From Bemisia tabaci (taxonomy: Eukaryota > Arthropoda > Insecta > Hemiptera > Aleyrodidae), in assembly GCF_918797505.1 (NCBI RefSeq), contig NC_092800.1:28882263-28946262 (forward strand): a stretch of 64,000 bases of DNA. Direction: 5' to 3'. The notes beneath the pieces were generated by a model, which worked only from the letters and a program-made list of their open reading frames with translations, ran no database searches and was not told where the DNA came from. Positions 53,760 through 64,000 of this stretch are shown here, piece by piece; within the stretch, counting starts at the first letter, position 1, and each line of letters starts with the position of its first letter. The translations under genes were made by a program, and so were the position numbers.

Positions 53760-54650
53760 AAGCTAGCGTTACGCGGCGTTACAGGGGGTGGGAGGTATAG
53801 ACCGAAGCGTCACGTAACGAGTTTTAGTTTTTAAGCGCTCAGCCGATAGGCGGCGCTTTTTGATTTCGACCTGCCACTAGAGCTCTAGTATACTAGTGCG
53901 CTCAAGCGATCAAATGGCGCACCAACTCATCGATGCACGAAACGCCATTTTTACTTTTTTTTTTTTTGATTACCTCATTATGCCTCTGTGAATACGATTA
54001 AATGCAAATTAGCGTAAGAAATAAATAACAGTCCTCAAACTCTCTTTGCTATGCGGTTTATAGTTATCCTATAATTACTTCTGAAAGTTCAAGATTCGCG
54101 TTCTGTTTTCCGAAAACTTTTCCACCGGTGATAACCTTATTCGGAGACCTTAGTAGAATTCGCCTACATCTAGGTTATGTGTCTTTGACCTAGGTACTGG
54201 AGAGTATTGCCATCCTTTTGCCCTTCTCTGATTGGTTCATGAGTTTTGGCGTCTTTGGCCCTTTTCTGGCTTAATAAGATCAATGTTCATTTTCTGTAGG
54301 TACATAGCCGCGATTCAGATTCAGATGACACTACTCTCCTCCCGTATTTGCTTCTCGCGTCTCGCTTACTCCTTTGTGTTTTCATATTTCGTCCATCTCC
54401 CTCCATCCATAATTAATTCCATAATCCATCCGCCTCGTTTAAGATTGTGTTGTGAAATTTAAGATTGTGAAATTGTCTGAAATTTGAAGCATAATATTTT
54501 GGAATTATTCAACGTATGTCGTGTCTTGTCTTCAGACTCGTTCTGCCCACCTCGTGAAGTTTGTGAAAGTTTCTGAAGTATAATGCTGTGAAATTATTTG
54601 ACCAATTATCATGCTACCTCAGAGACTGTTTTAGTGTTTTTGGGTTAATT
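53760..54650. other. Intergenic stretch, no gene seen
   Basis: Begins with a TTACGTAACGC-repeat remnant (GCGTTACGCGGCGTTACAGG). Otherwise AT-rich, without supported frames. Confidence 0.4.
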
Positions 54651-54655
54651 AAAGT

Positions 54656-56560
54656 ATGTCAGGTAGGAGATCTGCCATTTGCGATACATGCAAAATGCTT
54701 CATTATACTAGTGTACCACAGTTGTTCTCAAGCACCAATTACAACACGGTTTGCATTTTTATGCTGAATAGCATAGATAAACGACTGGAGCATTTTGCGC
54801 AGCTCAAGCGCAGGGATTTGTACCTTCGTAATTGTCACCACCTCATCGCTGCAAATTATGAAAAGGACCGCTCGAGTGTATCCTTGATCATAGAATATCT
54901 GTTATTCTCAAAGCGATGTCGTCATCACATCCCTGTCAGTTCACAACTTCTAATTATTGAGTTTAACTAGGTGTCAAAAAATCTGAGATATCTGAAGTAG
55001 CAGAAAATTGTGTACTTTCAAAGTCTAAGATTTTTTGCGGCACCGACAGTTTCATAAATCTTCCTTATAACACTCTACTCTGAAACCGCTACATTCTACC
55101 TCTCACATTGCTCCATAACAAAGGTATGTGTTAGCCTCTTATTTGTACTAAAAATTCTAGGTTTCATGACTCATTTACTCATTCACTCTCTGGTGAATTT
55201 GGTTCCGTCAGATTCATTGCAAGACACCTTATGTGTTATCTCCGCAGACCTAACACAGGCATTTGAACGCTCAATGAGAGCAAAATTTCAACTGGCCTGT
55301 TGTCTACTTTTCAGTAAAGAAGGTAAATAACCTTCCTTAAGGACTCGCTTTGAGACGATAAAACAAGGTTTCTCCATTACTTACCGTAAGACGATAATAA
55401 GTGTTCCACCAGACTATGTAGGAGATGAGGTTGAAAGTTACATCACCTCCATGTGTGAGGAAGTTTTCTTACCTACAACCTGATTTTATGACTTACAATA
55501 ACAAAAGATACTGCTTTCGCCTGGCATTTTTTCATGCGTCGCATCGTCTAATAAACGGGGACCTACATTTACTTGATTCCATGAATAGGTAAAATGGCTC
55601 AGAGAGAATTTCGTCGAATGATCACTACGGCCATCTCTCATCCAGTTGGAGAACTTTTACTTACCTTTGATTAAAAAATTCATGAACCATAGAGTTTTTG
55701 GAAATTGAGTACACAATATTATTGTGAAAGATTTTTGAGGTTGAGTCTTTGTTTACATTCTCAAAGTATCAAAAGTTCTACAGTTTCATCGTGTTTCCTC
55801 CTAACTTTATCAGCTTATGAGCAATGGCTCCTAATTTACTCAACTCCTCAGCAGGCCAAAAATCTATACCTCTACAGATACATATGAGAATCATGCGTTT
55901 CAACGAAACCTACGAGTCCTGCTTATCATCACTCAGGAACCACCGATCTTTTCTGCAGGTGTCATGGACCATTCATGACAAATACTGTTGCAACCACCCT
56001 TATCCTAGGTACATATCTATGCATAGTAATTCTAGTGATCAGCTCCATACTCACAATGTAATTTCTGTAAAATACAGTTGGACGGTGGAATTACCAGACC
56101 CCGTATCTCGGTTTGCGACGTTGTAGACTTCCTTTCATACTTTCTTCTTTACACGGAAAACCAACCAACATCAATTTATAAAAACTTCTGCAATTTTTCT
56201 TCTCTGTGCAAAGAAAACTCTGTGAAAACCAGGGAGGAAAAATGATTTGTTCTCTGTCAAAAGAATAAAATGGGAGCGGAGATTTTTAAGCACCGCAAAC
56301 GAGATACATGGTCTGCTAGTTTCACTGTTGACTTGTTACGATATACCTATACCTACAATATCCCTACAGATTACATTGAAGATATTACTGTCCCTGTAAC
56401 AGTGACTGATTCGAATGTTATCACAGTAGAGGGTTTCAGATATTTGGGCCAGCATGGTTTATTAATTACACAGAACGTAAGTTACCTTTATAAATTAAGG
56501 CGTAGAGGCAACTTCTGCCTTTGGTTGGCCAGAAATTTCTGTAAACGCATTTAAATTCCT
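54656..56560 (+). pseudogene. Decayed protein-coding relic of unknown identity
   Basis: Several plus-strand segments read like coding sequence but are broken by stops and frame changes. One frame is open from ~55,056 to a TAA at 55,327-55,329, then continues in the same frame to a TGA near 55,483 (ending YITSMCEEVFLPTT). Another segment (MTYNNKRYCFRLAFFHAS) follows in a shifted frame at ~55,489-55,590, and a 94-codon frame at 56,270-56,554 contains EGFRYLGQ. I do not recognise the family. FRYLGQ is reminiscent of a motif found downstream of the catalytic site in LINE reverse transcriptases, which is weak evidence. A MITE at 56,080-56,331 interrupts the region. Confidence 0.3.
56080..56331. 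mobile_element. MITE, CGACGGTGAAACTACC family, copy 2 (diverged)
   Basis: GACGGTGGAATTACCAGACC and CGTATCTCGGTTTGCGACG at the left, CGCAAACGAGATACATGG and CTAGTTTCACTGTTG at the right. The central TGTGCAAAGAAAACTCTGTG parallels copy 1. Confidence 0.75.
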
Positions 56561-56564
56561 AAAA

Positions 56565-58610
56565 TTTATGAGAAATTCCGAATCTACTAAATGAAAGCAA
56601 GGATTTCAGGAGAACATGATTAACAATTTGCTGTCAGAAGGAAAACTGCGGAAGGAAAGTGGGAAAGATTTTTCACTAAGGCTCAACATAATATGAGGAG
56701 GAAAAAATGAATGTAATTTCCGTTTACCCTGGTTATAATTCTGGTATTGTAAGAATTCTCTTTCTCTATTTACGTAATTACGTATTAGATTATTGTATTG
56801 TATGAAATCCTGTTATCACGAAGACAGAGTATCATAGAGCATAAACAATAAACATAGGAAAGGTTGTGTCTGATCATGAGTCATTAGAAGGTTTTAGCGT
56901 AGTGTGCTGCAACCTAGCGGACACATGGTGCCTTCGATTCGCGAAAAGTTACCTTCAGTACTCACAATCAGTTGCAGTTGATTGATTTCGTTTATTGTCT
57001 CATCATTTACCTATTAATATTTATATTTCGTTCATTTATTTACCTATAATATTTTTTACGTGTCCAATTAGGGCATCATTAAAACAATTAATTTGGCCTC
57101 GTTAAGTGATACGTTCATCTTTGATACATTTTCTTCAAATGATCTAGAAAAGTTATTTTTTTGGAGCCGTAATAGTTTTCTCTGTTTTTATGAGAAATCG
57201 AGGATTTTTTATGTATTAATATTTCGGTACTTAGGTAATGGATCATTATTTTTCTTATGGATCTTGGATTTTTTTTTCGGGGGGGGGGGAGGAAGCACAA
57301 TTTTAGATGTTTTAATTATTGCAAATTTTAACATACTCAGTTAATAGGTAGTAAATTAAATCTGGGACTCATTAAAATTGCGCTCACCGCTGAGCGCTTC
57401 TCTAATACCCACGTATTAGAGCTTTCCCGCTTGTTTTTTAGTTTCTCCTGAATTGTTTGTAGGTTGTCCATAGAAGTCTTATAGAATCTCGGAAAAGATC
57501 TCTGCAATACTTTCACTTTTCCTCACTACATAGGAACGCTCGAGCTCAAACCTTAGCTCATTGAATAACGAGTCAACAATGGATGCGATAAATGATCATT
57601 TAAAGAAAGTTTTGGCGCCTAAACACACATATTTTGGCAGATTAGTTCATTTCGCCATATCCTCTTCAATAGTTGTTCAATTTATGAACCAAGGGTATCC
57701 TCGTGTTCAGTTCACTCAGTAGTTTCCACTTAAACACGAAATTCATCAAATTTCAGACACTTGAAAATTCTGTAGGTAAAAGAGACGTGATCCACTGCGC
57801 GTCGATAAATGTTAATACCAACGAGGTACGATTTTAAAATGTTTTATCGAGGGAGCTACGGAACTGTAGCTCAGGTTTGCCCGAAGGGGGCATTGGTCCC
57901 ATTTTCGCAACCCCCATCCTTCTCCACTCCTCGCGCGGGCTTTGATGTAGTCTACGTTACTGTTCGGGGGTGGAGGGGGAGGGGGTGCTCTCATCGCACC
58001 CTGTGATGGCCGCTCTTCAGAGTGCATTCACGGTGAGGTTTTGAATGCCTCGTTGAAATATTTTTCACTAATCGATAGGAGTTATCGTGCGAGTTTCAAA
58101 TACTCTCTCTCAAGAGTGCGACCGTTCAAGGGGCCAGCTTCACACGCAAAGTATTTGGCTGAAATTTCGACGGATTCGACCGAATTGCATTTTACGTTGC
58201 CTAGTTTTCTTCCGTGTTGTAGTTTTTTAATCCTTTGTTACATGAGCTTATCATTGATATTGGAGAGAAAATCTACATTGTACCGTATTTTTTCGACAAT
58301 AGAGTCAGTTGGAATCGATTTTTGTAGTTTTTATTCAAGATAGGAGATCAGACTTATAATGCTCCCCAAAAATCATTTCTTGCTTTGATTCAATTTAATG
58401 CTCCAGCATAAAAATAAAACTGACAAACATGTGTTGCTTTCATGCAACGCTATGCAATAAAGAGTTAACAAGGAACTAAACTGCTCGACGTCTTTCACAT
58501 TTTTGCGAATCCAGCCCATATTATGAAGAATATACTCACCAGAGTCTTCGAAGTTTTAGTGTTTCTTAGCTTTCTGTTTAAGAAATTGAACATGAGTGAT
58601 AAATTAGGCA
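56565..58610. other. Intergenic stretch, no supported gene
   Basis: 57,600-57,780 is a fragment of the nested element at 36.7-37.06 kb (CAGATTAGTTCATTTCGCCA; CATCAAATTTCAGACACTTG) and ends in GTGATCCACTGCGCG, reminiscent of the CACAGTGG TIR. G11 run at 57279-57289. Short frames elsewhere lack domains. Confidence 0.4.
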
Positions 58611-58616
58611 ACGCTT

Positions 58617-58625
58617 GATTCCAGG
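58617..58625. repeat. 9-bp target-site duplication of the MULE, left
   Basis: GATTCCAGG, repeated exactly at 61102-61110. Nine bases is the typical Mutator-superfamily duplication length. Confidence 0.9.
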
Positions 58626-58633
58626 GGAAGTTG

Positions 58634-58767
58634 CCGAGTTGGCTCCCGTCCATTTTTAGGTGGGTCGAGTTGGCTCCCGTTTGAAAAAGGGGGTCCCCTC
58701 CCCTATGGGTCGAGTTGGCTCCCGTTTGAAAATTGGTCTTTTTTTGGTGGGTCGAGTTGGCTCCCGT
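58634..58767 (+). repeat. Left terminal array of GAGTTGGCTCCCGT
   Basis: Four copies, at about 58,635, 58,668, 58,710 and 58,752. Two are separated by GGGGGTCCCCTCCCCTA. Probable multiple transposase binding sites (inference). Confidence 0.85.
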
Positions 58768-59097
58768 AAGCGTGCGTTTATTTACGCTTAACGAGAGGTG
58801 CGCGTTCTTCACTTCATTGAGGGGGAAGATAACAGACTCGATGCCGGGAACTACGATGCTATTCTCCTATCAAAAATAATCTTCGCCTTCAACTGCACGC
58901 ATTATCTAGTACGCACCCCTCCCTCCATCAGGTGTCAACAACATTGCGTGAGACGTGAATTAAGAGTAAGTCGCCAGTATTTCGACTGCGGTCCAGGCCG
59001 AAAGAAACGACCGCTCAGTGTTTCCTTTTTTGTGCGTGTTTTCTCTTTTGTATGTATTTTAGATTTTTTAAATTTTTAAATTGTGTGAGAAACAAAC

Positions 59098-60483
59098 ATG
59101 GATGAAATTTTAAGTGAAATGTTAAGTGAAAAAGGGCAAAAATTAATTATATTAAGAAACTTCAAATTCAGTTTTCATAAGAAATTAGCGGGAGATGTAG
59201 AGCGATGGAAGTGTGTTAAGCGATTGTGCAAAGCCTTCATAAAGCTTGAAAACGGAGTTCTAGTGGAGGATCAAGCTAATCACGTGGGTCACGCTGCAGA
59301 AGCTGAAGGGTCATTGTTGCGGCAAAAAATATCTAACACCTTAAAGAGGCGTGCAACTGAATGTATATCAGAAAGGCCTGCGAAAATTATCCGGCAAGAA
59401 ATCTCGAAGTGCAGCGATGGGCCATCAGTTACCGCGAATGATATGGACCGTTTCCGAAAAAATCTGAGCGCAGCAAAGCTTAGAACTTTTCCCAAATTGC
59501 CCAAAAGTATGCCAGACTTACATACAAAATTTGGAGGATTTCAATCAAGCGGGCATACCAAGACTTCCACGGGTGAAGAGTTTGTTTTTTTACATGACAC
59601 AGTGAACAATATAATTATTTTCACCACTGCCGTAAATCTAGATGCGTTGAAATCAGCCGTGATAATATTTATAGACGGAACTTTCAAAAGTGCGCCTCCG
59701 CAATTTTATCAAATTTTTACAATTTTCATTAAGAAGAACTCTTTTTATATTCCCGTTGTATACGGCCTCCTCCCGGATAAAAAAGTCGAAACTTATTCTC
59801 TATTCTTTCAAGCAATGTCGGAATTTACGATAAACTGTGAAATTGTGTTCGTCGACTTTGAGCAATCAATCCACAGTGCGCTAACATTGACTTGGTTCCA
59901 CATCGAAATACGCGGTTGCCGTTTTCACCTTGCGCAGTCGTGGTGGCGTCGCATTCAAAGTTTAGGTTTAACCATTGAATTTAAAAATAAGGATTCTATC
60001 GTCGGCAGAATCTTACGCCTATTTTTCGGACTGCCTCTACTTCCGCCCGATGAGGCTCGAGATTTCTTTGTGGAGGAACTAATGGCCATTAAGCCTTCAG
60101 ATGAGCCGAAACTCGACGCATTCTTTGATTACGTATTAGATAATTACATATCTGAAAATGCCCCTTTTCCTCCGGAGATGTGGGCAAAGTTTTGTATTGA
60201 CGAGGACACGACAACCAATTGTTGCGAATCATTTCACGGCAAGTTAAATAAAGAAATCCCAGGGTCACATCCCAACATATTTTGCTGTTGTAAAATTCTA
60301 ATCAATATGCAGATTGATACATATGCGAAACTTAAGTCATGCAATATGAGAAAACCAAGTAAGAAAAATAGATTGAAACGGGAGTACATTGAGCGTTGTA
60401 TGTTGAAATTAAAAACCTACGAATACTCACGGTTCGAATTTGTGAAACGAGTCTCTTTTAAATTCCTGCCTTCCCGATTATAA
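59098..60483 (+). CDS. MULE transposase with N-terminal FLYWCH zinc finger
   Basis: 461 residues, single exon, start in the favourable context AAACATGG. FLYWCH-type finger at about 12-66: F22, F24, W37, C39, C44, H62, H65; likely DNA binding. A basic stretch (KRRATE, RPAKIIRQ; 83-100) could serve nuclear import. The DDE catalytic core runs from about 160 to 400: DGTFKSAP with D193, the VVYGLLPDKKVETY block (220-233), VDFEQS with D253, CRFHLAQ (C274, H277; the C-x2-H typical of MULEs) and NCCESFHGKLN with E377. It would excise and reinsert the element by recognising its terminal repeats. Intact, and enclosed by TIRs and TSDs. An AATAAA at 60626-60631 is a possible poly(A) signal. Short relative to some plant MULE proteins, but all catalytic residues are present. 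Confidence 0.94.
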   Translation: MDEILSEMLSEKGQKLIILRNFKFSFHKKLAGDVERWKCVKRLCKAFIKLENGVLVEDQANHVGHAAEAEGSLLRQKISNTLKRRATECISERPAKIIRQEISKCSDGPSVTANDMDRFRKNLSAAKLRTFPKLPKSMPDLHTKFGGFQSSGHTKTSTGEEFVFLHDTVNNIIIFTTAVNLDALKSAVIIFIDGTFKSAPPQFYQIFTIFIKKNSFYIPVVYGLLPDKKVETYSLFFQAMSEFTINCEIVFVDFEQSIHSALTLTWFHIEIRGCRFHLAQSWWRRIQSLGLTIEFKNKDSIVGRILRLFFGLPLLPPDEARDFFVEELMAIKPSDEPKLDAFFDYVLDNYISENAPFPPEMWAKFCIDEDTTTNCCESFHGKLNKEIPGSHPNIFCCCKILINMQIDTYAKLKSCNMRKPSKKNRLKREYIERCMLKLKTYEYSRFEFVKRVSFKFLPSRL

Positions 60484-60969
60484 GTATCCTACTCCATGGC
60501 CATGTTCCAATGACAAGTCCTGCTAATTGGCCGTAGCAGGTGAAAATTAATAACCTGTTTTTAATCATTTCCATTCCCTACATTTTAATACCCATTGTCC
60601 GGAGAGAGACGATATAAACAAACAAAATAAAATTAAAAAAAAAAACTTTTTAAACACGCCCTTTGAGTACGCTACACTCTTTGGCCAGTCCTAAGCCTGG
60701 ATTAAGTGTGAAGGGAAAGTTTTTTTTTTTTTTAATTTTATACTTTTTTCCATCGAAAAAATTCCAAGTTTTTTCTCCATTGAAAATAATCAGTTGCTTT
60801 TCAAAGTGACAACGTCCAGTGCCGAATACCTAATCATTGTTTGGGCGTGAGTGTTACTGCTGATAACTGATTTCTCCTCAGCACTCTTAATTTCTCAGAC
60901 TTATCTCATGCATTTCGCACCTAGTGTCCGCCGCTTTACGCGCGGCGCGTCGCACACGCCACTCATTTC

Positions 60970-61095
60970 AAACGGGAGCCAACTCGACCCTTAGGGGAGG
61001 GGACCCTTTTTCTAACGGGAGCCAACTCGACCCTTAGGGGAGGGGACCCTTTTTCAAACGGGAGCCGATTCGGACGTTTGGGAGCCAACTCGGGT
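60970..61095 (-). repeat. Right terminal array of inverted GAGTTGGCTCCCGT
   Basis: GGGAGCCAACTCG occurs at about 60,974, 61,018 and 61,080, and a variant GGGAGCCGATTCGG at 61,061. The first two are followed by ACCCTTAGGGGAGGGGACCC. Mirror of the left array. Confidence 0.85.
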
Positions 61096-61101
61096 ACGTC
61101 C

Positions 61102-61110
61102 GATTCCAGG
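61102..61110. repeat. 9-bp target-site duplication of the MULE, right
   Basis: GATTCCAGG, identical to 58617-58625. Confidence 0.9.
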
Positions 61111-61284
61111 TAAATTCGCTCAATTGAAACTCGCTTTTTAGGGACATAGCCTCGCGTAGGCTCCACAGCCGAGCCCCAATGTCTCTTCAACCTATCACCG
61201 TATTGATTATGAATAAAAAGAAAAATATTGGAAAGTCAATTATATACTTAAAAACACAAGAAAACGGGTGACCAAGGTTAGAAG

Positions 61285-61559
61285 CCAATAAACACAAAGC
61301 CTGGGCGTTTTTGGGTGGTGTCAATCCCCTTCTCGACCAGGAAACAAAAATATATTTAAAAAATTATATAGATCAACATTCCTGGACCCCCCATTCGCGA
61401 TAAAAAAAAAGAAATAAATAAACAAAAACAATGGGTTTTTTTTATCCCGAAGGCGGGTCTATGTATTTTAATTTTTATAATTTTTCTCATGTATTTTCGT
61501 TTTCTGGTGAAAGAGGGGGTTGAAACCACCCTGAAACGTCCCAAGCTTTGTGTTTATTG
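61285..61559. mobile_element. Inverted-repeat element with AATAAACACAAAGC ends
   Basis: Left CAATAAACACAAAGCCTGGG, then GGGTGGTGTCAATCCCC, is mirrored by GGGGGTTGAAACCACCC, then CCAAGCTTTGTGTTTATTG. TIRs ~68 bp with several mismatches. The right arm contains the hammerhead-like string reported separately. Non-coding. Confidence 0.65.
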
Positions 61560-61939
61560 TTTTTTGACCCGTGTTCAAAAACACTTATTAACCCGTTACC
61601 CGTGTTTCGTGTTGTTTAGGTGAATTATTCGGGCTTTTTTGTGTAGTATTGTTTAAGTATATACATACTTTACGAAAGATTACACAAGATAATGGGGAAA
61701 ATTATGCAAAGAACAAATAGATTGTCTTGGTTTCAACCCCATCCTTGTCCAAAAAACATAATTATAAAAATATAAAAAGCCCTCAAACCCTATTTTGTGA
61801 TAACTAGAGAGAGAGGTTGTCTCATGGTATTTTAGCAACGATGATTAACGACTGAGGAGGCAACATTTTAGAAATGTGGTTGACCGAATGACCGTCGAGC
61901 CGGTCTAATAATTCGGCTGTACCGAAAGGAACCATAATT

Positions 61940-62076
61940 GGACCACATTTTGCAATTAGAAACCACTATTTCTGACTCATTTGAGAAGTAGCATATATGC
62001 CATTGGTTTCCCTTTGCAGAACGCTACTTTTATGGAAGAGCCAGAGATAGTGGTTCCTTATTGCAAAATGCAATCC
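61940..62076. mobile_element. Short GGATTGCATTTTGC-family MITE
   Basis: 137 bp, left GGACCACATTTTGCAATTAG, right TTATTGCAAAATGCAATCC, flanked by exact AATT (61936-61939 and 62077-62080). The interior ACTATTTCTGACTC/AGAGATAGTGG is also inverted. A shortened relative of the 257-bp copies. Confidence 0.8.
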
Positions 62077-62081
62077 AATTA

Positions 62082-62530
62082 TAAATATTAATTATTAATA
62101 TCGTAGGCTTCAAATAACACAGTTTGGTCGTAGCGAAATTTTCATAGTGCCTGTATTTGATTAACTTGTCCAACGAAATCGAACCAAGGGACCTCTTTTC
62201 AATCCGTCACATGAGTAGAGCCAAGTCTGCCAGTGAGCGGTGCATCTCCTCAGGCGTTCAATTGGGGAAGCGGGAAATGAGGTGATTGCACACCGATCTC
62301 GGTCTCATACTCCCAGCTCAGCGTGCATCGCTTCAGCCCCAATTCATTGCTTCGTATTTCCCTGGAAAAAAGTGACAGTAGAATCTGTGTTCCAAAACAC
62401 CATAGACCTACAGCCGGCTGTAAGATTTCCAATAGCTTCTATAGCCGGCTACACAATTTCTTATAGCATTTTATAGCCGATGGCGATTAAGCAACTGCCA
62501 GGCGATAAAGTGTATGCTAAACGTTACTAA
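62082..62530. other. Intergenic stretch, no gene seen
   Basis: ATAGCCGGC/TATAGCCGA strings recur at 62,408, 62,441 and 62,472. Nothing coding recognised. Confidence 0.4.
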
Positions 62531-62539
62531 TTACGGATG

Positions 62540-63430
62540 CTAGGACTTAGTAAGTTTTTGGAATACTGCTCTCTTTTTGGGCCGTAGTATCTTGATTTAT
62601 TTTGCGAGGAAAGCTCCGTACTTTTGATGGATGCCTGCCATTACTAATATATTAGAGCGCCTTCAGTTTCGTATGATACTGTGCAATATCTCTGGTGTGA
62701 AATAGTTGCTTTAAGCGCCGTGGCACGCTGCGACGCGGCAGACGGGTAGCCAGCGCGAAACGCATTGGCGCCTACAAACCTAACAGGGATACTTCACGCG
62801 TTGCGCAATGCGTGAAGTATCCCTGTTAGGTTTGTAGGCGCCAGTGCGTCGCCGCTCCGCTTTGTGTTAGGCTCTAATATTTAATCTGGCGGAGTCAGCG
62901 TTACTCAACTCATGATTTTGAAATGTTTGTACATCCTGTATGGATTATTCTCATTTTAATTGATGAAACTTGCTCCGTACTTTTGATGGATGCCTGCAAT
63001 TACTAATATATTAGAGCGCCTTCAGTTTCGTATGATACTGTGCAACACCTCTGGTGTGAAATAGTTGCTTCAAGCGCCGTGGCACGCTGTAGTGCGGCAG
63101 GCGGGCACCCAGCGCGAAACGCGCATCGGCGCCTACAAACCTAAGTGGATACTTCCAGCATTGCGCAATGCGTGAAGTATCCCCTTAGGTTTGTAGGGGC
63201 CTGTGCGTGTTACGCGCTGGCAGTACGCCTGCACGCTGCTTCTGTTAGATTCTAATATTTAAATTCGTGGAGTCAGCATTTTTCAGCTCATGATTTTGAA
63301 ATGTTTGCACACCTTGCATGGATTATTCTCATTTAATTTGATGAAAAAAAATGTATGAAAGGAAAATATAATGTGTGTTTTGTAAATATGAAGGTGGTTC
63401 CGTATCAAACTTAATGATTTCCAAAGCACA
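62540..63430. repeat. Hairpin-bearing dispersed repeat, tandem dimer (copies 2 and 3)
   Basis: Units share GCTCCGTACTTTTGATGGAT at 62,613 and 62,972 (period 359 bp) and each carries a hairpin. Copy 2 (62,767-62,842) has perfect 33-nt arms containing CCTAACAGGGATACTTCACG and its complement. Copy 3 (63,128-63,201) reads CCTAAGTGGATACTTCC and GAAGTATCCCCTTAGG. Unit 2 ends in the same ATGTATGAAAGGAAAATA tail as the copy at 34.5-35.0 kb. Non-coding. Confidence 0.78.
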
Positions 63431-63439
63431 CGAATTTTT

Positions 63440-64000
63440 CGTTCCCCGGAGGAAAGTATAATTCCATTCCATGGTTACAAAATTAACTCAAACAATTCAA
63501 TTTTTAACAATGATGTACCCGTTAAATTTGTTTTAAACATTTTTCTGATTTTTGCATTGAGATCAGAAGAAAACCCAGGGATTTTTTCCATTAGAAATGC
63601 CCAAGATTCCCTCGGTAAAAATTCAATTTTCGAAGGGAAATTTGGCAACCCTGAGATGTGGTTACGTTCTTTCATGATAAAAACGACGAACCGACACATT
63701 TTTTACACGTTATTAGACTAACCCGAATAGACCTTCTTTCAGTGAAACAAATGAATCAGAACAGTATAATTCACCGTTTTCGTAGGTCTATTCACTATTC
63801 ACCGCAGTTAACTAAACCGTGCGGGGCCGTTAGACCACTTCCTAGTGCGTACAGAAGCATTTTCATTTGAATGATGACAGACTGGAAGAAAGCTCAGGAT
63901 TATTGTATTCAGCGCACAGGCTGTTCCGAAAGTTTTAATCTCAGCTTAAAAGCTGCAAACTTGGCTCGCCCCCGCCCCCGCGCCCCCTAGTTCTCATTAT
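63440..64000. other. Terminal stretch, no gene seen
   Basis: 63,590-63,680 resembles the right part of a CTGCCGTGC-family MITE (GGGAAATTTGGCAACCCTGA) without a terminus. The last ~40 bases are GC-rich, with CCCGCCCCCGCGCCCCC. Confidence 0.4.

Larger units (their letters stand above)
58626..61101 (+). mobile_element. Complete Mutator-like (MULE) DNA transposon
   Basis: 2476 bp between 9-bp target duplications. The outermost 22 bases at each end are inverted repeats with three mismatches (GGAAGTTGCCGAGTTGGC at the left; right end, inverted, GGACGTACCCGAGTTGGC). Inside each end the motif GAGTTGGCTCCCGT is repeated, in total about four times per end and always inverted between ends, spaced 29-45 bp with AAGGGTCCCCTCCCCTA between some. 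It encodes a single intact transposase. The FLYWCH finger is the feature of Phantom-type animal MULEs. Confidence 0.93.

Overview
The window looks like non-genic chromosome from an AT-rich, repeat-dense insect. I find no host gene that I can support. The repertoire (a Penelope-like retroelement, a FLYWCH/MULE transposon, mariner and hAT relics, and many ~250-bp inverted-repeat elements) and several of the repeat motifs suggest a sap-feeding hemipteran, possibly a whitefly such as Bemisia. That identification rests on remembered resemblance of the repeats and has not been checked against a database. The only long intact reading frames are transposon proteins.

Layout. 1-21.3 kb: intergenic DNA filled with MITE-like inverted repeats (3.9, 5.5, 6.6-7.1, 7.6, 10.7, 13.4, 15.0, 20.6 kb), two tandem-repeat patches (16.6-17.3 and 18.1-18.7 kb) and GC/CpG-rich islands at 14, 16.1-16.6 and 20 kb. 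21.6-29.2 kb: a complete Penelope-like element (PLE) insertion bounded by a 13-bp target duplication. It consists of an inverted 3' fragment followed by 2.1 head-to-tail units of 3037 bp, each with an ORF encoding reverse transcriptase plus GIY-YIG endonuclease. A hammerhead-like motif lies in every pseudo-LTR. 29.2-35 kb: small inverted repeats and tandem duplications. 35.1-36.1 kb: a 994-bp near-perfect palindrome made from two copies of a mariner 3' end. 36.5-54 kb: dense nested MITEs, including tandem MITEs that share target duplications, and a tRNA-like SINE head at 39.5 kb. 54.6-56.6 kb: a decayed coding relic of unknown identity. 58.6-61.1 kb: a complete Mutator-like (MULE) transposon with 9-bp target duplications, an intact FLYWCH + DDE transposase gene and unusual multi-copy terminal repeats. 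61.2-64 kb: more MITEs and a tandem dimer of a hairpin-bearing repeat.

How the parts relate. The PLE and the MULE each encode their own mobility protein and could in principle act autonomously. The hAT-like, mariner-derived and 4-bp-TSD elements carry no protein and would depend on transposases encoded elsewhere. The many nested and shared-TSD insertions give a relative order of events. The PLE (two ORFs with the same protein) and the MULE (intact ORF, exact TSD) look youngest. The exactly identical PLE repeats should also be confirmed as a real assembly.
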